Below, in pieces: positions 36,901 through 46,600 of a DNA stretch of 64,000 nucleotides; position 1 is the stretch's first letter; each line of letters opens with the position of its first letter. The notes below the pieces were generated by a model that was given only the letters and a program-made list of their open reading frames with translations, was not told where the DNA came from and ran no database searches. A program made the position numbers and the translations under genes. The DNA is from Amoebophrya sp. A120. Its lineage: Eukaryota > Sar > Dinophyceae > Syndiniales > Amoebophryaceae. The stretch lies in assembly GCA_905178155.1 (NCBI GenBank), contig CAJINV010000010.1, positions 521,851 to 585,850 of the forward strand, in the 5' to 3' direction.

Positions 36901-39900
36901 AGACACCCTTTCTGAAACCATTTTCGGCGTTCTTGCCCAGTGGACGTAATCTCCGCCCGGCTTCGTGACGGCGAGCTTGTACTTCGCATTATCACAGGAA
37001 AAAAGTGTTACAGTTTCACACTTTTTGACATTTTCTGCATCACAAAGTTGCTCGACATGGGAAAGAAAACCTACCATAAGGGAAAACACGTATGAAATGA
37101 GGTTGGCAAGCATTTCCTGCATGACAGAGGTTGTCTGTCTTGCTTGTCTCCCATCAGAGAGTGTAACTTTAACGCTTTTTTCTCACGATACGCATGGCTG
37201 TTGGGCGACTGCGGCTCGACGCCCACGAGAAAGGTGGCCGGGTGTATCAAATGCAAATATCCCTGGATGTCTGGAAGGATGCAAGGTTTGTCATGCACAT
37301 TTTGCATGACTCCTGATCGATCTGTGATGCATACCCTAGCATCACAGATTTTCTGATGGCTTCCTGATGTCTATACCGCATGAGAAATGGCCTATCGCCG
37401 TCGCAAAAACTCCTGCTGGACCTCTTTATTCGCTGTTCATACAATACAGATTTTTGTAGAATCCAAATGCAGCATCACAAGTTACAGTTCTCCAGACCCA
37501 GAACTATTTGCATTTGATAGGATGGGAGTTGGTGATAAACGGAAACGCCTTGTCGGGTGGAACTTCGAACGAATCTGTATTGAAAGGAAAGGCCCCGCCT
37601 CCCCATATCAAGTCGGCACTTCTGATGCTGGATCTGTGTACACACGTCCGAGCTGTCTTGCTGGAGAGCACTGCAGACCCGTGCCAAGTGTGAGTAGAGG
37701 GGTTTTGGCCTAGGCACTTAGCACGAAAAACGTCAGCACTGTAGGCCCAACAGCATGACAAACCGCCAGCACAATGCGGCGGAGCCTGCGGAGTTGCCTT
37801 CTTGCAAGACAGACACGATTTGTGACCACACATCAGCATCACAAATTTCCAAAAAGATAACTTTTCAGTATGGGGAGGGGGGATGTTTCCTTTTGATATT
37901 CTGCGGAAAAGTCCTCCGAGTTGCCCACCGAAGTCGTCACGGCGCTACGTGGAATATCCTGAAGAAAAACGACCCCGCCCCATAGTAAGTAAGTTGTCAT
38001 GCAAATCTGCATGCTCAAAAATGTTCCCCATACGGAACCCCACGAGAAGCGTTTCCTAGTAGTCGTGTCTGGGGATTTCTGACGCTCCGATCAGCATGAT
38101 AGGCGAGATTTGGGATGCTGCTGAGCCAGGTAAAAAACAGGCCTATGCTACGAGGCCAAACTTTAACTTGTCTTCATGCGCAACAGCCGAAGCTGGCAGA
38201 TTTGTGTAGCAGATTCCCCATCTTGACTATGAGGTGGGGATGTTTTTTTCTCACCAGCATATGGCGTAGTCGGATAGAATTCCACCACATCGTCGTAGAC
38301 CTTTTTCTATCCAATGCAAAAGTACTCGTACAACAAGTGCGAGTCTAGCATTACTACACATCTGCTCTCTATACCTGAATCTGCATGATAAATTTCGTTT
38401 CTCCTCTACGGAAAATTTGTCATGATATCTGTACTAGTACGATACTTTTGCAATGCATATTTTCCACACGCTTTGCCCGTTACTGGTGGTACCCCCGACG
38501 CAGACGCCGTTGCGCAAGTTCCGCGTGCTGCTGCCGCAGTTCTCGTTCAGGGTGCGCAGAAAAACGGCGGAATTCCACCCAACTTCGGCCAGGAGGTGAA
38601 ATTGCGCGAGCAGCGCAAAGACCTGGAAAAAGCAGTACACAAACGCGATCGGCGCCAGGACCTTGTGGTACTTCACGTTGTTGTCGGCGTTTATCGACCC
38701 CGGCAGCACGCGATTTAGGTAGAAAAGCGGGTCCAGCACCTGTGACTCCTCCAAGAACTGACTCGTCCGGAAGGCCAGCTTCTCCAAGTACCGTCCCCCG
38801 GGGAGCTTCTTGGGACAACAGCAAGAGAAACAAAACCCGCAGCAGGGATTCACGAAGCAACAACAGACCCAGGAGAGAAACAGGGTGAGGGGGGAAGAAG
38901 GTTCGGCTCTGTGAAAAAAGTGGTCTGTGGGATCGCCGAACACGTTCAGATCTTTTCTGCCATGCGAGAAAGCGTATTCGTCGTCGTAAAACAGATCGCT
39001 ATATCAAATGCAAATATGTCTGGGTCTGGAAACTTGTGATGCTGAACTGTGCACCACTGAAATACTTCCCAAAGCAGCCAAGCATGACAAGTTTGCCGAA
39101 CACTTTGTCATGTGCAGTCCGCATGACAAGCTGTGCTTTTATATGACAAAAGAGCGTGTCTCTACTTATTTGTTGGTCATGCAATACAGATCTTATAGGA
39201 ATGTAGGACTAGCATTACAAGTTCCATGCTTCCAGACCCAGACATTTTTGCAATGCATACGCTGTTGCCCGAGTAAGCGTGATGGTTTCCGGTGAGAAAG
39301 GAGTGCAGTTTCAGGGATTTCGCGAAAGGCTTCGACGCGCCGGAGGTAGAAGATGACGCTGTGCTGGTACTAGACCACGAAGAAGTAGAAAAATTCTTCT
39401 TCACACTTGTTGCGCCGGACTTCTTTGCCGCTTGTTTGCCATCGGCATCAAACCAACTCGACGATATTATTCCCGCCGACGCGCCAGACGAGGGATGCGC
39501 CATGCGCTGCGGTGTTGGCACGAGAACTCCACCAGGATGCGCACTTTCTTTTTCGCTTGCAGGATTTGCTCCATTGTTCGTCCCGAAGGTCGTCGTGTGG
39601 CTCAGACTTGTACTATTTGCGTTCGTCAATAATGCTCCGTCAGCCACGTCAAAGGTGTAGTTGGTTACTGCTGTTGTACTCCTCGTCGTGCCAGCCCCAG
39701 CCGGTAGTTGTACTACTGAATCAGAATCGGCTCGTGCAGGAGCTGCACTAGTAATACCGGGCAGACGACTATGATCAACGTGATCGCTTAATACAGAAGT
39801 GCCGCCATCTTCTGCTGCATAAGCTGCGTGCAATGTGGAACGACCGTGAAGATCTTCTTGTGCTGATGTTGATCCCGCTGGACCAGTACCAGGTAGATGA

Positions 39901-40238
39901 GTTGTTGTGCTATTAGCAAGAATAAAACCAGTTGCACTGAGGCCATGCTGGCTCGCGCTCGAGTGGTCGCCTTGCTGTTCCGCGTTGCCGTAGTGGTTGA
40001 CAGGGTCACTGCCAATGCCGCCGGCGAACGTCGAGCTGAGTCCGGCGCTAGAGGATGTTGACGATGACGCTGGCCCACTCGCTTGTATTGTTCCTGCTGA
40101 CCAGGCGCTCGCCTCGTCTACGGGTTGTTCACCAGCTGCTGCCCCGAGAAGGTCTAAATCCAAATTTTCAAACGGGTCTGGACAAGCACCCAGGGAGAAG
40201 TCAGGTTCGTCGCCGGCCGCTCCGTCTTCAGGGGCCAT
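33927..40238 (-). CDS. Multi-pass membrane protein, unidentified
   Basis: ATG at 40238. Exon 1 (to 39260) encodes about 320 disordered Ser/Thr/Gly/Ala-rich residues beginning MAPEDGAAGDEPDFSLGACP. Later exons carry hydrophobic segments: LTLFLSWVCCCFVNPCCGFC (Cys-rich), VLAPIAFVYCFFQVFALLAQ, then a likely extracytoplasmic region (FLVGVEPQSPNSHAKYKLAV, KCNFITTWEAF), then ILLFFFATQMLSLFLILW, KLVLLKFLLQDLPLQLCAAV, VLFFSLIFSAISVQLFL, IFTLFIRFLLFSLS and VHKHFFLHLLLTIS; it ends ALPFCCCEEDEDF. That is seven or eight transmembrane helices and about 930 residues. Thirteen introners and one probable ordinary intron (about 36865-36642) cut it into fifteen exons, several of only 40-58 nt. The KFLLQDLPLQL stretch faintly recalls XK-type scramblase proteins, but that is not enough for a family call. 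Confidence 0.75.
34001..34281. mobile_element. Introner, family I
   Basis: Ends TATTACAATGAAAAATGCCC and the complement-like CAATTTTCACTGTAATA; flanks GCGGA and GCTGA. Related to the copy at 43718-44058. Membrane-protein CDS. Confidence 0.88.
34384..34650. mobile_element. Introner, family A
   Basis: Family A ends with a 3-bp insertion on the left (GGGTCGTGTGGAA); exact duplication GAAAA (34379-34383, 34651-34655). Confidence 0.93.
34691..34840. mobile_element. Introner, family D
   Basis: Ends GCAAAAGTATCGCACT and GAGTACGATACTTTTGC; exact duplication CGAAA (34686-34690, 34841-34845). Separated from the previous introner by a 40-nt exon. Confidence 0.92.
34929..35181. mobile_element. Introner, family A
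   Basis: Family A ends; flanks TCACA and TCACG. Removal gives RNRSVMAIYDSF in the membrane protein. Confidence 0.93.
35311..35566. mobile_element. Introner, family A
   Basis: Left end GCCTGGATCTGGAA, right end TCCAGACCCAGACGTA; exact duplication GTAGC (35306-35310, 35567-35571). Confidence 0.93.
35616..35918. mobile_element. Introner, family E
   Basis: Ends AAAGGAAAAATCCCTCCCCC and complement; exact duplication ACATC (35611-35615, 35919-35923). Family E copies are also at 37578 and 53188. Confidence 0.93.
36120..36389. mobile_element. Introner, family C
   Basis: Ends GAGTAAAAACATCCCCACCC and TTTTTACTCAGGATA; exact duplication AGATG (36115-36119, 36390-36394). Confidence 0.93.
36990..37190. 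mobile_element. Introner, family B
   Basis: Ends AAAAAAGTGTTACAGTTTCA and complement-like GTGTAACTTTAACGCTTTTT; exact duplication CGCAT (36985-36989, 37191-37195). Confidence 0.92.
37245..37519. mobile_element. Introner, family A, modified left end
   Basis: The left end reads CCCTGGATGTCTGGAA (shared with the copy at 48400), the right end TCCAGACCCAGAACTA; flanks GGGTG and GGATG. Confidence 0.9.
37578..37898. mobile_element. Introner, family E
   Basis: Ends AAAGGAAAGGCCCCGCCTCC and GGGGAGGGGGGATGTTTCC; flanks ATCTG and TTCTG. Membrane-protein CDS. Confidence 0.9.
37955..38261. mobile_element. Introner, family C, diverged
   Basis: Left end TATCCTGAAGAAAAACGACC, right end GAGGTGGGGATGTTTTTTTC; flanks TGGAA and TGGCG partly match. 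Confidence 0.84.
38308..38459. mobile_element. Introner, family D
   Basis: Ends CAAAAGTACTCGTAC and GTACTAGTACGATACTTTTG; exact duplication TTTTC (38303-38307, 38460-38464). Confidence 0.92.
39002..39259. mobile_element. Introner, family A
   Basis: Family A ends; starts TATCAAATGC, ends TGCATA; flanks CGCTA and CGCTG. Confidence 0.93.
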
Positions 40239-41766
40239 CTTTGGATTGGATGCTTTTGTGTGTCCTTCCTTGTTCCTTGAAGGCCAGCGGGCCGTCGAGA
40301 AGGAGTGTTTTCATTAATCAGGGTAGTACAGGTGCGAAATTGTACGAAGAAGTATGAAAAAGACAACTTGAACGCAGCGTACGGTTGCACAGAAGCAGAA
40401 AAGCTACTATTCCAAAAAGTTCAAGCTGCATCACTGCAAAACTCTCTGTTCCTGCTCGTAGTACTGTCGCAGCCCGTCCGGAGAGTACTTTATCTCTATC
40501 ATGTGAAAACAAGTCCGCGCTAGGACACTAAACGCAAAACACGCTCTCCTTCTCTCCCTATTCACTTGCAGTCCGCCCGAGTTTTTACAGTCAGTGCGGG
40601 GGCTCGTCGTCGCACATTATATATTTCTCATCCCGTCGCCATCCTCATGCGGATTGACCTCGAACTCGCTCCATCACTGAGTTTCCATGAAAAGATAGCT
40701 TGCACGCTGCAAGAATGAACATTGCACCCCTTGCCAGAAAAAAGTCAACACAACTTGGTTGCCGGAGTTCCGGCGGTTTCTTCGTCCCTCAAAGAGGAGC
40801 GACATTTATATATTTTTTGGGTGGTTCTAGACCATTCTTTCATCTTGCTCTTTGATGGGCATCCCAACATGTCGAAATCTCGGAAAGGTTTTAATAGTGC
40901 CTCTGACTGTGCTGCAGAAGGCATCTTCATATTACTCGGACATGCTGAGAAGTAGAGGAAGACCCCATGCAAAGAAAGTAAGCAACCACATGAAAAAAAT
41001 TCTCTCGATGCAGCACGCTGCCTTGCACCAGTGAAGAATGCGTAGCAGACAACACTGCATTGTGTCGCCCGTGTTACTGCCTCTTGTCTATAGTCGCGTA
41101 GCTAGTCCACAAACGGAGTTCAGTCTAGTGGTGCTTCGCCACTAAAAAAGAGGAGCGACACAGTGCACCTATCAAGAGAAGCACATGGCACATGAGGAGA
41201 ATGGTAAAACCTAAAAACCGTCAGGCCCAGGGATACTCGGCCTCGGCGTGCACCAAAGTTTTTCGAACCCTCGATCGTCGTCCTCGTCCCTAAATAGTTA
41301 TGAGTAAAAATATAGTAAAGAGACCGAGAACCGTTCCGCGCTATGGATAACATGTCTCGGTCAGTAAATCCGTCTCCATCTGGATTTGCCATGCCGCGGC
41401 AAAAAAAGTGCAGGGTCAGGGCTTTAGCTTTACGTCTTCGTAAAAGAAAAAGTAGTACGTAGAGTACGGCTCACAGGGAATCTTAATCTTTGTCTTTCTT
41501 CGTACTAGGGTGTACATACTTATTTATAAAGTTGTAGTTCGAAATCATGTTGTATCGTATTCTTTCCGCCGTGCACGTCACGGCCTCAAGATTGGATAGA
41601 AGGTGCCATTGTATCTCATCAATGACTCCGAAAAGATTACTTTTCGGACTGCGTAACAAAGAGGATCTACTCCCAAACAAGTGAGTTAGTACGCACTTGC
41701 TCTACAGTAGGTGACAACTAAGTATTTACTTGCAGGCCCTTATCAAGCCTACTCAACTGCAGACCA
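40239..41766. other. Intergenic region
   Basis: About 1.5 kb with short, unsupported open frames; no introner ends seen. Confidence 0.45.
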
Positions 41767-42758
41767 TTAGTGGCGGCCATGGACTCCCAGAAGAGGGTCA
41801 GTGGCTGCCCGCGTTCCAGCAACTAGGTTTCCGAACCCGGCTGCCGCCCTTTGGGGCAACGTGCTCAAAGACCAGTTGGATGAAGCTCTTGGTGAAGATC
41901 CTCGTAGCAGCTGACCTTGTTGCGCGGCTCTCACCCGCGCCTCCAGCCCGGCCACAACCGCCGCATTTTCCGCGGCCTGCATCCGTCTCGTGTGCTCGGC
42001 GTCAACCGCTTCTATCTCTGCCTGCAGTTGCTGCTTCTCCCGACAGAGACAAGTCGCCCGTGCGCCACAACCGGCAACCGATGCAACGCAACCCGCCCCG
42101 ACCACTGCCCCCGGGACGTGGGGGATCAGCACGCCGGCCGCCCCGATACTACCACCGACAATGCAGCAACCGAGTGGCAACTTCGAACACAAACGTCCCT
42201 CTGCATCCAACTTGTCATCGACCAGCTTTTCCCGTTTCTTCCTGAGGTCTTCATGCATGGGGCCACCAGACATCTGCATCTGGCGTGGAGCACCTGACAA
42301 GGACGTCGAACGACCACGTCGAACCGGTCGACATGGACAGCAGCACCGGCAGGCACCACGTGAGGAAGCCCGGGAACGATCTTCACGCACGACGGGTTGT
42401 GCAGACGACGCGGGTTGTGCCTGGGGAACCGAGCGAGCACTCCTGAACAGGCCGCGCCGCAGCGGTTCGCAACAGGAGCAGCGGTGGGTTGCTCCGTCCT
42501 GAACAGGAGCAGCAGGAGTACCAATTTGCGGTCCACTCGCAGAACTAACTTGTTCGCTTAGTTGTTCACCCCCCCGAGTTCATCTCCCTCCGCGTCGTGG
42601 TAGTCCAGTTCTTCGTCTCGCAAGAATGGGGCCATTCCAGCACCCGTATCTGCTGGAGCATGAAGAGCGACGGCACCGTCCAGGTTGCACTGGAACAGAA
42701 GAAAACGGAGCGCAAAGGCAGCTCCAACAACGGGAAAAGCATTCGAAAAGACCTTCAT
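41767..42758 (-). CDS. Small secreted Gly/Ala/Cys-rich protein with coiled coil
   Basis: ATG at 42758 starts a signal peptide (MKVFSNAFPVVGAAFALRFL). A 71-nt intron (42569-42499, GTGAAC to TTCAG) joins DAEGDELGG to DGATHRCSCCEPL in phase 0. The mature part has clustered cysteines (CRCCCPC), a glycine-rich hydrophobic segment (CCIVGGSIGAAGVLIPHVPG) of the glycine-zipper type, then a predicted coiled coil (REKQQLQAEIEAVDAEHTRR) and ends LLGVHGRH; about 306 residues. The zipper followed by a coil suggests membrane association or self-assembly, which is inference. No introner interrupts it. No family recognised. Confidence 0.65.
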
Positions 42759-43638
42759 TTTTTTTTTTCCAAAGAAAAAACCGGCAGAAAATAAAATCAA
42801 TATGATGAAGATCAAGTCGATTGTTCGTATATATAAATATATAGTCGGTAGACAGGATAGAGGTGGTGAAGGAGTCAGTGGTCTTGAGGAAGAAAAGAAA
42901 AAGTAGTTGCGATTGCTGTTACTGTTTCCACTATAGAAGGTACTTAATTATGTGTTTTCGCCTGCTTTCTTCAAGAAAGGGATTTGAAGGTGAAGAGTGT
43001 AGTAAAGGAGCAAAGGCGCAATAAATCCTGCGAAGCTGATGTGTGTTGAAGAGTATCAAGTACTAGTTGTAGGGGCGTCTAGATAAATACTAGTAGTTGT
43101 AGGGGCGGTTGGTGTATTTCGTGAGAAGCGAGGCACCTGCAGTTGCAAGTAAGACAATATGAGAATCAAACTCTGAGCTCGATGCAAGTAGTTGCAACGT
43201 CGACATAATTTCATCTTGGTCCAGCAGATTTTTCACCAATCACCGAAAAAAGCAAGCTCAAAACTGGAACTGCACAATTTAGATGTAGAAATGTTCCCGA
43301 TTATTTCTGATCATGATCAATTTACGTGGCGAAATTTCAATTTCTCGGATCATGATCTTGTTCCACCGATGAATCTATTGTTTCGTTTTCTCTGGGCACG
43401 AAACGTAGACGCTCGTGGGCGCCGACGGATTATGTTTTGATGCTTCTTGTTGCATACTTCTGTCCGTAGAACAGGATGGCCTGCGGGCTGCATCTACTTC
43501 ATCTACACAACTTAGCGAGTGCTAGATTGTAGTTTGAAAAAAAGCTGACATGGATGCTGAGGTACATCAAAAATGTCTGACCTACCGCCGGGCGTCGGCG
43601 TCCATTGAATTGATACCAAACATGCTGCTTACTTAGAC
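42759..43638. other. Intergenic region
   Basis: About 880 bp; the 16-nt word ACTAGTTGTAGGGGCG and a close variant recur at 43060-43110. Nothing else supported. Confidence 0.4.
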
Positions 43639-46600
43639 TCAGAACCTTTGAAAAGCCAGCCGCTGTCTATTTTTACCTCGATGCTTGCCGTTCTCCAAAT
43701 CAGAGTCTTCCTGCTCGTATCATGATGAAAAGCGCCCCCACTCCGGAAGTTGTAAAAATGTTTGCCGCATAAGGTTTTCAAATGAAGAACTTTATATGTA
43801 TGCATGAAAGGACTACGTGTCTCCCTGATGCAATAGAATCTAGTCGTAGGCGCGCAAGGCACAAATGCCATTTGTAAGTAGTTGCATAACAGGTCCTGGC
43901 TGTTGTTGGACTCCTTAGCAGCGCAAATTTTAGCTACTCAGAGTCGGCAAATTGTCGTGCTGACACATGATGCAAGACCGGGAGTAATAATTCCATTGGG
44001 AAGGTTTGCAGTACAAATTCTACCAAGTTCTGGGGCGGGGGCGTTTTGCATTGTAATAGCTCGTCTGAATTATTTGCCTCGTCGTCGGAACTGACCGTGC
44101 CCTCGCCAAACGCGCATCCCAGACAAAAATAAATACTGTAGTCATTTACAATTACAATAAAGTGCTCGTATTCAATACGGCTGTAGTTTGTTGACAGTAT
44201 CTTCAGGTGTCTCATACCAACCACTCGAGAAGATTCTTTCGTGACGAGACCGAGAGTAAATACGTCTTATTTGTTGCCGTACTTACTCAGCCTCGTCTGC
44301 GCGACATCACAAAACTCCCGGTAGTTCTTCAGCTTGTCATGAACATTAGTATTGCAAATGAATTCAGAGTTTCAATTTTTTTCGAGGATAAAGCGTCGCG
44401 GGTCTTCAAAAGTTTCTCCAGCTTGCGCTCCGTAAGCGAGTCGTCGCAAATAATACCCCGCGAGATTCTGCAAATCACCTCGCCGTGGCGCAAAAGCATA
44501 TGCACACGCAAACATGTAGTCTGTGTCTGGGTACTCTGGAACAAGCTTGCATGCTTGATGCTTGAGATCACGACACAAAAGTATCTGTCTTACGTGAAGC
44601 AGCTGAAGTAAGAGCGAGATCTGTTGAAGTAGACGTAGAGACCACATACTTGCAACGCATAGAGGAACAGGATCGGCAGCCCCCCGTCCGGCACATCCAA
44701 CAGCTGCAGCATAAAGTGTATGAACTGCAAACGCATCGCACTAGTATAAATTGCATTACAAATTAGCCGAGCGCTACAAATTGAATTTGTAATGCTGATG
44801 TACCTTGACAACGAGATTTGTAATGCATAAACGCAATTACTACGAGTGCGATACTTTTGCAGTTCATAAAGTGAGCCTTTTGCTCTTCCAACTGAAACAC
44901 CTGCGTCTCCAGGTGCTTCTTCGTCTCAAATGTAAAAATGTCTGGGTCTGGAAGAGTGCATGTTTGTCATGCTTGTCTGGCATGACTTTCAAATCTGTCA
45001 TGCACGTTACCCAAGAGCGCCACTTTGCTGTCATGCAGAAACGCAGTCTGTCATGCAGAATAGGCAACACCTAGAAGCTCCGAAACTTGTCATGCTGAGC
45101 CAGCACTTGTGGCCTCCTCATGATACGCCACCCAGCATCAGAAGTTTCCAGACCCAGACATTTTTGCATTTGATACTTCGCGAGCGAGGCCAAAATGTCC
45201 CGGATTTTCGCGTTTATCGCAAGAAAAAAGTGTTACAGTTACACATTGTGTTGCAAGACCGGAAACAGAGACAACCTTTCTCATGCAGGCAATGCTTAGG
45301 AGCCTCGTTTCCCTCCTGTTTTCCCTTATGATCTTCGCATTACAAGTTTTCTCGGCCACACTGAGAAAATTTGTGATGCAGAAACTCCAGCAAATGTGTA
45401 ACTGTAACACTTTTTTCTCGTGATAGCGGTGTTCCGAACCCCGCTATTGCTGTAAAGCAGAACCACGGACCGCTCGTGCGGTTTCACCTGTGTTGAACGT
45501 GCAGGTTTAAGTTTAACCGCGTCCCCTCTCTTGCTTGGTGGTCTGCAGGACATAAACTGCTACTCTGCTTTCTTGTCGATACAGTTGTATTGAGGTTATC
45601 AGCCATGCGCAACAACGAGGAAAAATGTAACCAAGTAAAATGAAACCTGTTGGAAAAACTCCCTTTCGCTGGCGATGTCGCGCAGCACTCCGTGCCCCTG
45701 GGATTTCCAGTATCCTGTGTGAAAACGTCCCTACCTCCCCATAGTTGTCATGCAGGTTTGCATCTACAGAAAGAGAAACACCTGTAATGCACATGCGCAT
45801 GAGAGAAGTGTGTAGTTGTGTTGTTCTGGGAAGATTTGTAATGCTGTAAATGGGATAACTAGGCGTCTTTGTGGTGCGGCTTTCCTTCCAAACCAGCACT
45901 AGACTGCAGATGGAAACTAAACTTCACATGCGTGCCGAACCTCCAAAACTTGGAGATTTGTGTTGCAGGTTTACCAACCTGACTATGGGGTGTTTATGTA
46001 CTGGAAAGACCAAATTAAAGCACAGAGAAACTTCAAATTTTCAGATGAAAAAGAGGGGAGAACGAACTACGACGAGAAGAGAAGCATAATCTATGTGGCC
46101 ACTGTGTATGTGAGGTATCTATTGCGATGCGCGTGCTGGCATGGGCTGGGGACTTCTGCCCTCAGGGTCCCGCAGGCTCTGGCTGGGCTGCAGTTCTGAC
46201 CTAGAACCTAGGCAGCCCAGAGCCTGTGGGTGCTCGCGTAAGTAGAATCAAGGTCATGCGAATAGCACACTGAGGGTGCCGGCTCACTACTATTCGCTGA
46301 AACTACTACCGTCCACAACCATCTGCCTTCGCGCAAACTAGAATTATTATATGTGTATTTTGACTTAATGGACTATTACTTAGTACTACTATATTGTATG
46401 GAAATGATAAAGAATAAAACTACTACCAAAAGCTCTCCAAGAGAGCGCAGCATAGTGCTGTATTTGTGTGTATTGACTATGGGGTGGGGACGTCGTTTTT
46501 GCTCAGGATATCCAGTGCTGCGTCATTTGCTGCTCCCGCCGAAGTTGCTCCTTCCGTTTCTCGCGCAACAGCGCTAGCTCGTCCATCTCGCAGCTCGTAG

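Noticed and set aside
33927-40238. XK-related scramblase identity for the multi-pass protein
   Set aside because: Only a short KFLLQDLPLQL stretch is reminiscent; helix order and loops were not matched well enough for a family name.
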